NCBI RefSeq assembly: GCF_016469335.1
Contig: NZ_CP059888.1
Coordinates: 2,046,001-2,110,000 of the forward strand
DNA length: 64,000 bases
Direction: 5' to 3'
Source: Flocculibacter collagenilyticus
GTDB taxonomy: Bacteria; Pseudomonadota; Gammaproteobacteria; Enterobacterales; Alteromonadaceae
Shown: piece by piece, positions 37,170-45,504 of the stretch
Position numbering within the stretch: position 1 is the first letter of the stretch
How the letters are laid out: each line of letters opens with the position of its first letter
Notes under the pieces: generated by a model
The model's database searches: none
Told to the model about the DNA's origin: nothing
What the model saw: only the letters and a program-made list of their open reading frames with translations
Made by a program: the position numbers and the translations under genes

Positions 37170-37184
37170 GGTGTGTTCCTCCAC
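37167..37184 (-). promoter_or_regulatory. infC ribosome-binding site with AUU start codon
   Basis: Minus strand GTGGAGGAACACACCATT. A strong GGAGG paired with the rare AUU start is the conserved autoregulatory initiation site of infC. Confidence 0.88.
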
Positions 37185-37203
37185 GAAAATTATAATTTTT
37201 TAA

Positions 37204-37222
37204 GGGAGTGCCCTTCACTCCC
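37204..37222 (-). other. Hairpin between thrS and infC
   Basis: GGGAGTG and CACTCCC, 7 bp with a 5-nt loop, 18 bp after the thrS stop and about 35 bp before the infC start. Followed on the minus strand by TTA then an A-run, so not a terminator; perhaps a processing or mRNA-stability element. Confidence 0.55.
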
Positions 37223-37240
37223 GGCCTTAAAACGTATCGG

Positions 37241-39154
37241 CTAAATTTTGCGATGCTTTACTTCTTCTGAAAGCTTTTCAACAAAATCGCTAATTTTCAT
37301 TTTTCCTAAGTCTTCACCTGAACGAGTTCTAACTGCAACTTCGCCAGATTCAACTTCTTTATCACCCACAACGAGTAAATAAGGAATGCGTTTTAAAGTG
37401 TGCTCGCGGATTTTAAAGCCTATCTTCTCATTTCTCAAGTCCGTTATGACTCTAAATCCATTTTCTTTTAAAGTTTTTGCTATTTTTGTCACATATTCCG
37501 ACTGATTGTCGGTAATATTCATAATTACAGCCTGTTTTGGGGACAACCAAGTTGGTAATTGACCAGCATACTCTTCAATCAAAATTCCAATGAAACGCTC
37601 AAGTGAACCTAAAATTGCACGATGGATCATAACTGGCGTTTTACGTTCGTTGTCTTCAGCAACATAAGTTGCACCTAAACGACCAGGCATTGAGAAGTCT
37701 ACTTGGATTGTTCCACACTGCCATGCACGCCCTAAACAGTCATAAAGTGTAAATTCAATTTTAGGACCGTAGAATGCACCTTCACCAGGTTGGAAGTCAA
37801 AATCAAGCTCATTACTCTTTAATGCATCTTCAAGTGCTTTTTCTGCTTTATCCCAAATTTCATCAGAACCTACGCGTTGCTCTGGTCTTGTAGATAACTT
37901 AATAGCCACATTTTCGAAACCAAATGTTTTGTATGTTTCGAATACCATATTAATACAGGCGTTAACTTCTTCTAGAATTTGTTCTTCAGTGCAGAAAATG
38001 TGCGCATCGTCTTGAGTGAAACCACGTACACGCATTAAACCGTGTAGAGCACCCGATGGCTCATTACGATGACAACAACCAAATTCAGCCATACGTAACG
38101 GTAAATCACGGTAAGACTTTAACCCTTGATTGAAAATCTGAACATGACCGGGACAGTTCATTGGCTTAATCGCATATTCACGATGCTCAGAATTAGTAGT
38201 GAACATGTTATCAGCGTATTTGTCCCAATGACCCGACTTTTCCCATAATGAACGATCCATCATCAATGGACCTTTTACTTCATCATAATCATAGTCGGCC
38301 AGTTTTTCACGAACGAACTTTTCTAGTTCAGTGTAAATTGACCAACCATCGTTATGCCAAAATACCATTCCTGGCGCTTCTTCTTGCCAATGGAAAAGAT
38401 CTAACGCTTTACCAATTTTACGGTGATCACGTTTCTCAGCTTCTTCTAAACGCTTTAAATACGCTTTAAGTTGCTTTTTATCTGCCCATGCAGTGCCATA
38501 AATACGCTGCAACATCTTATTATCTGAATTGCCACGCCAGTACGCACCAGCTACTTTCATTAATTTAAAGTTTTGGCAGAATTTCATGTTAGGTACATGC
38601 GGGCCACGACACATATCAATGTATTCTTCATGGTGATATAAGCCTGGACGATCATCTTGTGCGATGTTTTCATCTAAGATTTCCATCTTATATGTTTCGC
38701 CACGCCCTTCAAATGTATCTCTTGCTTCCTGCCAGCTAACCACTTTCTTAACAACATCATAATTTGTTTTAGCGAGTTGCATCATGCGCTTTTCTAGCGC
38801 ATCAATGTCTTCCTGAGAAAGCGACTTGTCTAAGTCAACGTCGTAATAAAAGCCATTGTCGATAACTGGACCAATTGCCATTTTTACATTTGGCCATAAT
38901 TGCTTAATAGCATGGCCTAATAAATGCGCACATGAATGGCGAATAATTTCTATTCCATCATCATCTTTTGCAGTAATGATCGCTAAGGTTGCATCCGTTT
39001 CGATTAATTCACAAGCATCAACCAACTCGCCGTTAACGCGGCCAGCGATGGTTGCTTTAGCAAGACCAGGACCAATATCATTGGCCACATCCATTACGGA
39101 TACAGCATTCTCGAATGAGCGTTGACTACCATCAGGAAGAGTAATTACAGGCAT
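37241..39154 (-). CDS. thrS: Threonyl-tRNA synthetase
   Basis: Class II synthetase charging tRNA-Thr, 637 residues. The ATG at 39154 gives [12 protein letters not shown], the conserved start, with AAGGAAAA just upstream; the nine extra codons of the longer frame are rejected. TGS domain (1-61), editing domain with [12 protein letters not shown], catalytic core with MNCPGH (zinc cysteine), [27 protein letters not shown] and motif 3 region [14 protein letters not shown], then the anticodon-binding domain with [14 protein letters not shown]. First gene of thrS-infC-rpmI-rplT. Its leader appears to carry a translational operator. Confidence 0.97.
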   Translation of the reverse strand: MPVITLPDGSQRSFENAVSVMDVANDIGPGLAKATIAGRVNGELVDACELIETDATLAIITAKDDDGIEIIRHSCAHLLGHAIKQLWPNVKMAIGPVIDNGFYYDVDLDKSLSQEDIDALEKRMMQLAKTNYDVVKKVVSWQEARDTFEGRGETYKMEILDENIAQDDRPGLYHHEEYIDMCRGPHVPNMKFCQNFKLMKVAGAYWRGNSDNKMLQRIYGTAWADKKQLKAYLKRLEEAEKRDHRKIGKALDLFHWQEEAPGMVFWHNDGWSIYTELEKFVREKLADYDYDEVKGPLMMDRSLWEKSGHWDKYADNMFTTNSEHREYAIKPMNCPGHVQIFNQGLKSYRDLPLRMAEFGCCHRNEPSGALHGLMRVRGFTQDDAHIFCTEEQILEEVNACINMVFETYKTFGFENVAIKLSTRPEQRVGSDEIWDKAEKALEDALKSNELDFDFQPGEGAFYGPKIEFTLYDCLGRAWQCGTIQVDFSMPGRLGATYVAEDNERKTPVMIHRAILGSLERFIGILIEEYAGQLPTWLSPKQAVIMNITDNQSEYVTKIAKTLKENGFRVITDLRNEKIGFKIREHTLKRIPYLLVVGDKEVESGEVAVRTRSGEDLGKMKISDFVEKLSEEVKHRKI

Positions 39155-39174
39155 GATTTTTCCTTTAAACAGTG

Positions 39175-39240
39175 GTGGCACCTACCAAGTGTCACTTGTA
39201 GTTATTTTGTATTGAAAAGCGCGTATTTAAAACGCGCTTT
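39175..39240 (-). promoter_or_regulatory. Candidate thrS translational operator (tRNA-Thr mimic)
   Basis: Minus strand, 5' to 3': a 9-bp hairpin AAAGCGCGT/ACGCGCTTT with a 7-nt loop (39240-39216), a 20-nt linker, then a stem GTGACAC/GTGCCAC (one A-C mismatch) closing the 7-nt loop TTGGTAG (39195-39175). Loop positions 2-5 are U33 and the GGU anticodon of tRNA-Thr. The loop lies about 30 nt before the thrS ATG, and the ribosome site follows directly. This parallels E. coli, where ThrRS represses thrS by binding an anticodon-arm mimic and a second upstream hairpin. Function is inferred. Confidence 0.7.
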
Positions 39241-39430
39241 GTTATGAAATAGTAATGGACATTAAATACGAAGGCTTAAAAATGTGACCTAACTGTTTGA
39301 CCACTACTAATATATTTTTTAAATGCGCTAAATACATCTTGTGCGCATGCTTTGCAAAGGGCAGACTATATTTTAATTAGTTTTCCATATCAACCTAACG
39401 AAGCCGATTTTTCTCTGGATTTGTCTCTGT

Positions 39431-40138
39431 ATGTATAAAAAAATCTCCAACGCGTTTTTCCAATCCGCTCTATTACTATTAATACTGTGTAAATCACCCA
39501 ATTCATTGGCTGAAACTGCAAGTGGCTGGTCCTTATATAAAGAAACAGAAAGCATTACCGTTTGGTATCAACCAAGTGAGAAAAATAAAAGCCTATATAA
39601 AGTTAAAGCAGAAACGCGAACCAATGCATCACTCTCTGCCTTTGTTAATTTGCTTAACGATGTAAGTAATGCAACACGGTGGATTGATAATGTGCAGTCT
39701 GTCACGGTGTTGCAGGGCAACCTCATCAACAATAATGACAAAGCAGTGAAATTTGAGAACATTGTCCACACTAAGTTTAACGCCATTTGGCCTGTAAGTG
39801 AGCGCGATATGGTAACCCACTCAATTATCGAACAAGATAAAGAGTCTAAAGTGGTCATTATACACGTCGACGATTGGGGCAACCGTATTGCACAGGAACA
39901 AGGATATGTACGCATGAAGCATGTAACGGCTAAATGGTCTATTGTACCTGCTGAGAATGGACAAGTTATTATTCGCTATGTTGGGTTTGCTGATCCTGCA
40001 GGAAATGTTCCCCTTTGGTTGGTAAATCGGTTTGCTTTAATCTCAATTTATAACACTTTTGTAAACTTAACTGAGCAAGTTAAATCTGCTAACTATCAAA
40101 CGCCCCTTCCCTACATTTCCGACGTTACCCACGAATAG
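39431..40138 (+). CDS. START-domain (SRPBCC) secreted protein
   Basis: 235 residues with a signal peptide (about 1-27, LLLLILCKSPNSLA). The remainder resembles START/SRPBCC lipid-binding domains: GWSLYKETESITVWYQ, LLNDVSNATRWIDNVQSVTVLQ, WPVSERDMVTHS, and VWLVNRF-like carboxy helix (LWLVNRFALISIYNTF). Likely a periplasmic hydrophobic-ligand carrier; ligand unknown. Divergent from thrS, and 8 bp before the EamA transporter gene. Confidence 0.83.
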   Translation: MYKKISNAFFQSALLLLILCKSPNSLAETASGWSLYKETESITVWYQPSEKNKSLYKVKAETRTNASLSAFVNLLNDVSNATRWIDNVQSVTVLQGNLINNNDKAVKFENIVHTKFNAIWPVSERDMVTHSIIEQDKESKVVIIHVDDWGNRIAQEQGYVRMKHVTAKWSIVPAENGQVIIRYVGFADPAGNVPLWLVNRFALISIYNTFVNLTEQVKSANYQTPLPYISDVTHE

Positions 40139-40146
40139 CATTACTC

Positions 40147-41082
40147 ATGTCTTATATTGGTGAAATAAGCAGCTTATTAGCTGCATGCGTGTGGGCAATC
40201 GCAACGTTAATTTATGGTCAATTTAGCCATCAACTAAGCTCGTTGCAGTTGAATCTAATCAAAGGCCTGCTCTCTATTGGCCTGATGTTGATAGCTGTAT
40301 TAATGTTGCAAGATGCCCCCGTTGAGTTCCAAACTAACCATATTTATATTTTAATGTTTAGTGGTGTACTTGGTATCGCTGTGGGTGACACTGCATACTT
40401 TGCTAGCTTACGACGAATAGGGCCACAAAAAACACTACTGCTAGAGTCGCTTGCTCCACCCATTACCGGAATAATCGCCATGTTGTTCTTACAGAAGCAC
40501 TTGCTATTAACGCAATGGCTTGGTGTATTTTTAACTATTGTTGGTGTTACTTGGGTTGTTACAAAATCCTCAACGACGAGTGATACAAGCACCGAGATGA
40601 CACCTCTATTAACAAACACTACGTCTTCTCTTACCCGCCTAGACTATAAAGGCATCAGCTTTGGGTTGCTTGCGTCTTTTTGCCAAGCAACTGGAGTGGT
40701 GCTTTCACATTATGCATTGGCTGAAACTAATATCAGTGGTCTATGGGGCGCAATTATTCGATTAACCGCGGGAACATTTGCTGTATGTATAATCTTAATG
40801 ATCACTAATCATAAACAACTTAAGATAATCAGCGCACTTTCTAAGCTAACGGCCAAATCATTAAAATTACTGTTCATAGCTATTTTTATTGGCACGTTTT
40901 TAGCGCTGTGGTTACAGCAAATTGCGCTAAAGTTTGCTCACCCTGCAACAGCACAAACTTTAATTGCAACCTCACCTATATTTGTTTTACTGCTATTATT
41001 TATGCAGGGAAAGAAAGTTTCATCAAGCGCGCTCGTAGGTACTTTGCTAAGTTTCTTGGGTATTATTTTTATATTTTATTAA
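40147..41082 (+). CDS. EamA/DMT-family transporter
   Basis: 311-residue inner-membrane protein with about ten hydrophobic helices in two EamA repeats (about 5-140 and 165-310), joined by a polar Ser/Thr-rich linker (residues 140-162). Typical motifs: LIKGLLSIGLML, GDTAYFASLRRIGPQKTLLLESLAPPITGI and the second-repeat SPIFVLLLLF. Drug/metabolite exporter superfamily; substrate not predictable. Directly follows the START gene. Confidence 0.88.
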   Translation: MSYIGEISSLLAACVWAIATLIYGQFSHQLSSLQLNLIKGLLSIGLMLIAVLMLQDAPVEFQTNHIYILMFSGVLGIAVGDTAYFASLRRIGPQKTLLLESLAPPITGIIAMLFLQKHLLLTQWLGVFLTIVGVTWVVTKSSTTSDTSTEMTPLLTNTTSSLTRLDYKGISFGLLASFCQATGVVLSHYALAETNISGLWGAIIRLTAGTFAVCIILMITNHKQLKIISALSKLTAKSLKLLFIAIFIGTFLALWLQQIALKFAHPATAQTLIATSPIFVLLLLFMQGKKVSSSALVGTLLSFLGIIFIFY

Positions 41083-41154
41083 GCCTTGTTGATTAATTTC
41101 ACTATCGTAAGGACAGATCAGTTAGATTAAAACGCCATAAAGTGAGTAAGGTTT

Positions 41155-42012
41155 ATGTGGAATACCATCGCTCAACAAATTTCAGAACACATCAACACAA
41201 CATTTATCATTTCAGAAAAGCATCAGTTGAGTGGTGGTGACGTTAATCTTGCTTATAAAATTAATGACGAACGACACACTTTTTTTATTAAAATTAACGA
41301 AAAACATTATTTAGATAATTTTAATGCCGAGGCATTCTCTCTTGAGAAGCTAACCGCAACCCGCTCAGTAAAAGTGCCAGAAGTAATACTAACTGGTTCA
41401 ACACTTAATAATGCATATTTAGTGACTGAGTTTTTACCGTTTAATGAAAAAAAATGTAATTGGTCACTATTAGCCAGTCAACTGGCAGCATGCCATCAAA
41501 GTGTTGAACAAGAAATGTTCGGCTGGGATGATGATAACTTTATTGGTCATACTCCGCAGCCAAACTGTTGGAAGAAGAAGTGGTGCTCATTTTTTGCTGA
41601 ACAACGCATTGGCTGGCAATTACAGTTACTAGAAGAACAAAACATCCATTTACTAGATATCAACGAAATCACTAGTTTTATTAAAAATAAGTTGGCGTCG
41701 CACCAGCCTACTCCATCCTTGTTACATGGTGACTTATGGCGTGGAAACCTTTCTTTTTGTGATGGTAACCCGGTAATATTCGATCCTGCTTGTTATTTTG
41801 GTGACAGAGAGGTAGATATTGCAATGACGGAGCTATTTGGGCGTTTACCCGATGAGTTTTATGCAACTTATAATGAAATTTTGCCACTTTCAGATGGCTA
41901 TCAAACACGTAAAGAGATATACAATCTTTACCATATCTTAAATCATGCGCTTATGTTTAAAGGCCACTATATTCAACAAGCAAAAGCAATGATTACTAAA
42001 ATCCTTTGTTAG
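41155..42012 (+). CDS. Fructosamine kinase family protein
   Basis: 285-residue kinase of the fructosamine/ketosamine-3-kinase family (YniA-like). Amino lobe GGDVNLAYKINDERHTFFIKIN, catalytic loop LLHGDLWRGNL and metal motif FDPACYFGDREVDIAMTELFG, all intact. Such enzymes phosphorylate sugar-modified amines so that the modification falls off (protein deglycation), but the substrate here is inference. Monocistronic. Confidence 0.9.
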   Translation: MWNTIAQQISEHINTTFIISEKHQLSGGDVNLAYKINDERHTFFIKINEKHYLDNFNAEAFSLEKLTATRSVKVPEVILTGSTLNNAYLVTEFLPFNEKKCNWSLLASQLAACHQSVEQEMFGWDDDNFIGHTPQPNCWKKKWCSFFAEQRIGWQLQLLEEQNIHLLDINEITSFIKNKLASHQPTPSLLHGDLWRGNLSFCDGNPVIFDPACYFGDREVDIAMTELFGRLPDEFYATYNEILPLSDGYQTRKEIYNLYHILNHALMFKGHYIQQAKAMITKILC

Positions 42013-42182
42013 ACTTTTTAAGCTATTTCACTACAATCCACGTATTATCAATTTTAAATGCTTAGGCAGTCTTATATTTAAGCAGATTAAGTCTGAACAA
42101 TGCTTCTTTAATAATCTCTGCGAACAATAGATAACTCGCCTTAAGTCACTCCCAGCACTATTTATTAGGATCAAGTAAAAAT

Positions 42183-42929
42183 ATGACAGTAAAAACGGCT
42201 TTTATTACTGGTAGCGCAAAACGTCTTGGTAAGCAAACTGCAAAAACGCTTCACAATGCTGGTTATAATATTATTATTCATTGCAATACTTCTGTTTCAA
42301 ATGCAGAGCAATTATGCCACGAACTGAATACTATAAGAGCCGACTCAGCATCTTACTTGCAAGCTAATTTAGTAAATGATGCGGCACTTGAGCAACTCGC
42401 AAATGCAATAAAAGAACAACATGGTCGACTTGACGTTTTAATCAATAATGCCTCTTCTTTTTACCCAACTCCCGTTGAGTCGTCTACATTGGAGCAATGG
42501 GATGATTTAATGGCAACAAATTTAAAAGCCCCCTTTTTTCTTACAAAGTACCTTTCACCTCTACTATCAAAGTACAACGGTTGTGTAATCAATATGATAG
42601 ATATTCATGCCGACAAGCCATTAAAAGAGCACAGCATCTATTGTATGGCCAAGGCAGGATTAAAGATGATGACAAAGTCGCTAGCAATAGAATTAGCGCC
42701 TACAATTAGGGTCAATGGTATTGCACCGGGTGCCATATTATGGCCAGAGCAAGCCTTGTCTGAAGACGACAAAGCAACCATTATTAATCAAATAGCATTA
42801 GATAGACTGGGAACAACAGAAGAAATAGCCAATACCATAAAATTTTTAGTCGATGATGCCTCATACATTACAGGGCAAGTTATAGCTGTTGACGGAGGAC
42901 GTAGCTTAGGAGGCTCAAACAAAGCTTAG
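42183..42929 (+). CDS. folM: Pteridine reductase-type short-chain dehydrogenase
   Basis: 248-residue SDR enzyme. Cofactor motif TGSAKRLGK, in which the arginine replaces the usual glycine as in pteridine reductases; NNASSFYPTPV, active-site YCMAKAG (Tyr and Lys), and the unusual IDIHADKPLKEHS where Asp-Ile replaces Ser. RVNGIAPGAILWPE is typical of FolM/pteridine reductases, which reduce dihydromonapterin or dihydrofolate with NADPH. folM is used by similarity. The CPXCG gene follows after 10 bp. Confidence 0.82.
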   Translation: MTVKTAFITGSAKRLGKQTAKTLHNAGYNIIIHCNTSVSNAEQLCHELNTIRADSASYLQANLVNDAALEQLANAIKEQHGRLDVLINNASSFYPTPVESSTLEQWDDLMATNLKAPFFLTKYLSPLLSKYNGCVINMIDIHADKPLKEHSIYCMAKAGLKMMTKSLAIELAPTIRVNGIAPGAILWPEQALSEDDKATIINQIALDRLGTTEEIANTIKFLVDDASYITGQVIAVDGGRSLGGSNKA

Positions 42930-42939
42930 GGAGTGTGAT

Positions 42940-43143
42940 ATGTTGGAGTTAAAATCACAAACCATAGAGTGTCCACACTGTGGACACCATATTCATGTAA
43001 CCATTGATTCGTCACAAGGTGATCAGGATTATTTCGAGGATTGCTCTGCCTGCTGCAACCCAATTCGGTTAAAGTTACACATTGATGAAGTTAGACGTAA
43101 ATTAGAACTGTATGTAGATAGTGACGACGAACAAGTATTTTAA
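42940..43143 (+). CDS. CPXCG-motif cysteine-rich protein
   Basis: 67 residues with two Cys pairs: ECPHCGHH (about 11-14) and DCSACCNPI (about 33-37), a four-cysteine zinc-ribbon pattern, and a charged tail LELYVDSDDEQVF. Matches the widespread CPXCG family of unknown function. Starts 10 bp after the pteridine reductase with AGGGAGTG upstream, so probably co-transcribed. Confidence 0.85.
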   Translation: MLELKSQTIECPHCGHHIHVTIDSSQGDQDYFEDCSACCNPIRLKLHIDEVRRKLELYVDSDDEQVF

Positions 43144-43254
43144 TTTTTCACTTTTTATTTGTGCTCTAAACACTATATTTTTGCACGGCTACTTCTACGT
43201 TAATGCTTATACCCCTTTACCTTTTTCTTTAACCCAAATAAAACACCTTAATTA

Positions 43255-43295
43255 TTGACTAATTAATACTCACACATTATATTGTGCACAATATA
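43255..43295 (+). promoter_or_regulatory. gpx promoter overlapped by an 18-bp palindrome (candidate OhrR operator)
   Basis: -35 TTGACT (43255-43260), 17-bp spacer, -10 TATATT (43278-43283). The perfect palindrome TATATTGTG/CACAATATA (43278-43295) covers the -10 box. A further CAATATA half-site follows at 43304. The OhrR-type repressor gene lies just downstream of gpx, so it is the natural binder; that link is inference. Confidence 0.7.
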
Positions 43296-43336
43296 GTTTT
43301 AAACAATATATAATTCACTCAACAAGAGAGCAAGAT

Positions 43337-43819
43337 ATGAGTAACCTTTACACACATTCCGCCAAACTTAACAATGGTGAAACGATATCGTTCGATCAAT
43401 TTAAAGATAAAGTACTACTAATCGTAAACACCGCCAGCAAATGTGGTTTCACTCCGCAATATAAAGAGTTACAAGCACTTTATGCGCAATATAAAGATAA
43501 AGGGCTAGAAATTCTTGCGTTTCCATGTGATCAATTTGGTAAGCAAGAACCTGGCAATGATAATGACATTCAACAATTTTGCGATTTAACTTTTAATATC
43601 TCATTCCCACTTTTTTCAAAAGTTGAAGTAAATGGCGATGACGCACACCCTGTCTATCAGTTTTTAAAAAATGAGAAAAAAGGCATCCTAGGAAGCCGCT
43701 CAATTAAGTGGAATTTCACGAAGTTTTTGGTTAATACAAATGGTGAAGTGGTCGAACGCTATGCACCTACTACAAAGCCAAACGACATAGAACAAGATAT
43801 TGTTAAACTGTTACCATAA
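43337..43819 (+). CDS. Glutathione peroxidase family peroxidase
   Basis: 160-residue thioredoxin-fold peroxidase with cysteine (C36) in NTASKCGFTPQY where selenoenzymes have selenocysteine. The rest of the catalytic set is present: the glutamine in FPCDQFGKQEPG and the tryptophan in IKWNFTKFLV. Probably thioredoxin- or glutathione-dependent reduction of organic hydroperoxides. Ribosome site AAGAGAG. Followed by a terminator and then an OhrR-like gene. Confidence 0.94.
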   Translation: MSNLYTHSAKLNNGETISFDQFKDKVLLIVNTASKCGFTPQYKELQALYAQYKDKGLEILAFPCDQFGKQEPGNDNDIQQFCDLTFNISFPLFSKVEVNGDDAHPVYQFLKNEKKGILGSRSIKWNFTKFLVNTNGEVVERYAPTTKPNDIEQDIVKLLP

Positions 43820-43838
43820 CCCATCCTTGATGGGTTTT
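43818..43838 (+). terminator. Terminator overlapping the gpx stop
   Basis: AACCCATC / GATGGGTT with a 3-nt loop, followed by TTAT; the left arm begins in the gpx stop codon. It separates gpx from ohrR, perhaps partially. Confidence 0.65.
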
Positions 43839-43884
43839 ATTCAATTATTATCCTATTTTCGGGTCAAGCTTAGTTAACTACCTT

Positions 43885-44328
43885 ATGACTGATAATTTAA
43901 AGCTATCTAACCAATTATGCTTCAAGCTGTATGCATGCTCAAAAGAAGTAACACGACTGTATCGACCATTATTAGCGCCGTTGAATTTAACATATCCGCA
44001 ATATTTAGTGATGCTAGTATTATGGGAAGCTGACTCACCAATTGCCATAAAGCAGATTGGAAAGCAGTTGCTACTTGATACTGGCACATTAACTCCTTTG
44101 CTCAAAAGGCTAGAGGCTAATGCGTTAATTACACGCGAGCGATTAAAAGAGGATGAAAGAGTCGTCGTCATAAAACTAACTAACCAAGGGAAGCAACTTA
44201 AAGCTAAAGCAGAAGATATTCCAAAAATGCTTGCTTGCCAAAGTAGCCTGAATTTGAGAGAGTTAGAACAACTAAGCCAAGTGTTAGAAAAGTTACTTAA
44301 CTCAATGACTCCAACACACAATAAGTGA
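43885..44328 (+). CDS. ohrR: OhrR-type MarR-family regulator
   Basis: 147-residue winged-helix repressor that senses organic hydroperoxides. QLCFKLYACSKEVTRLYRPLL near the start holds the reactive cysteine position (C12) of OhrR, with a second Cys at 18; LTYPQYLVMLVLWE, the recognition region DTGTLTPLLKRLEANALITRER and the wing EDERVVVIKLT follow. Oxidation of the cysteine would release DNA. The palindrome at the gpx promoter is its likely site. Its 3' end faces the response regulator gene. Confidence 0.88.
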   Translation: MTDNLKLSNQLCFKLYACSKEVTRLYRPLLAPLNLTYPQYLVMLVLWEADSPIAIKQIGKQLLLDTGTLTPLLKRLEANALITRERLKEDERVVVIKLTNQGKQLKAKAEDIPKMLACQSSLNLRELEQLSQVLEKLLNSMTPTHNK

Positions 44329-44340
44329 CCTCGCTGAGGT

Positions 44341-44748
44341 TTAAATTAATAACTCTTTAATTGATGCAAGTATCTCGTTTGGATTAACTGGCTTACTCAC
44401 TATTTTATTAACCCCAACACGACTACATTCATCTTCTATGAAAAAATCGTCTAGGCCAGTTAATGCAATTACAGGAACACTTCTGTGTTTCTTCATTGCC
44501 CTTACCTGTCTCACGCAACTGATACCATCTAAATTAGGCATATTGATGTCGGTGATCATTAAGTCAAAAGACTGCTTTCTGGCAATGTCTACTGCTTCAT
44601 CACCGTCTATTGCAGACACGTAATCGTATTTATTTTGTTTGCACAACTGCTCCAAAATAGAACGAGCGACTGGGTCGTCTTCTACAATCAGTAAGTGTGC
44701 ATTATCAGGTGTATTTTCAGACAATTGCTCAGCGCCTTTTGTGTTCAA
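44341..44748 (-). CDS. Single-domain response regulator
   Basis: 135 residues, a lone receiver domain with all catalytic residues: acidic pair in VEDDPVA, phosphoacceptor Asp in MITDINMPNLDG, Thr in ALTG and Lys in SKPVNP. No output domain, so it is a CheY-like relay or binding partner; no histidine kinase is nearby. There is no ATG before the domain: the frame is closed upstream, and the possible starts are TTG at 44748 or TTG at 44724, so the exact amino end is uncertain. Confidence 0.85.
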   Translation of the reverse strand: MNTKGAEQLSENTPDNAHLLIVEDDPVARSILEQLCKQNKYDYVSAIDGDEAVDIARKQSFDLMITDINMPNLDGISCVRQVRAMKKHRSVPVIALTGLDDFFIEDECSRVGVNKIVSKPVNPNEILASIKELLI

Positions 44749-44863
44749 CTGTATAAATTATAATTGATGTACGTATATCTGCTTTTATAATTTTAAATCT
44801 CATTTAAATTTAAACAGATGTTGTTATAATCTCTTCTAGACTGATTAATAAAAAAAGATAGCA

Positions 44864-45304
44864 ATGGCAGAAACTAACCAAGAACTAAAAAAAGCAGGCT
44901 TAAAAGTCACTTTGCCCCGATTAAAAATTCTTGAGATTTTGAAAGATCCTGAGCACCAACATATCAGTGCCGAAGATGTTTATAAAATCTTATTAGACAA
45001 TGGCGAAGAAATTGGATTGGCTACTGTTTATCGCGTACTTAACCAATTTGACGATGCCGGCATTTTATCTCGCCACCACTTCGAAAGCGGGAAATCGGTT
45101 TTTGAGTTAACGGGAAAAACCCATCACGATCACTTAGTATGTTTAAATTGTGGAAAAGTTATCGAATTTGAAGATGATGTAATTGAGCAACGTCAACTAG
45201 ATATTGCTGAAGCACATGGTTTGAAATTAACAAACCACAGTTTATATTTGTACGGTGAGTGTAAAGACGAAGAGGCGTGTGAAGAATACGCAAACAGTCA
45301 GTAG
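44864..45304 (+). CDS. fur: Ferric uptake regulator Fur
   Basis: 146-residue iron-responsive repressor. Winged helix LKKAGLKVTLPRLKILEIL and GLATVYRVLNQFDDAGILSRHHF; metal-site HHDHLVCLNCGKVIEF; the carboxy tail carries a CKDEEAC cysteine pair. Very close to E. coli Fur in layout. A TATAAT at 44825-44830 may be its -10 box; no convincing -35. Ends in a strong terminator. Confidence 0.95.
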   Translation: MAETNQELKKAGLKVTLPRLKILEILKDPEHQHISAEDVYKILLDNGEEIGLATVYRVLNQFDDAGILSRHHFESGKSVFELTGKTHHDHLVCLNCGKVIEFEDDVIEQRQLDIAEAHGLKLTNHSLYLYGECKDEEACEEYANSQ

Positions 45305-45400
45305 CTATAATATGTGGCTAGCCGCCTAACAATTCGTGTAACGGTTTACGCAATTTTTTGTAATACGGCTTTGAATTACAACCATGTACCTAATAATGTA

Positions 45401-45436
45401 AAGCCAGTTAATATAAAAATATTAACTGGCTTTTTT
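45401..45436 (+). terminator. Intrinsic terminator after fur
   Basis: 14-bp perfect stem AAGCCAGTTAATAT / ATATTAACTGGCTT, 4-nt loop, followed by a T-run; 96 bp after the fur stop. Confidence 0.88.
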
Positions 45437-45504
45437 ACGCTTACTTTTCTGCTTACTTCAGTAAACAAAGAGCCTATTAGACTCCTTGTTTAAATGAAAC
45501 GTAA

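Noticed and set aside
39155-39181. Nine extra amino-terminal codons on thrS
   Set aside because: The internal ATG gives the universally conserved MPVITLPDG start and has a good ribosome site.
43878-44321. 147-codon frame antisense to ohrR
   Set aside because: Mirror of the OhrR coding frame; cysteine- and serine-rich sequence without domain features.
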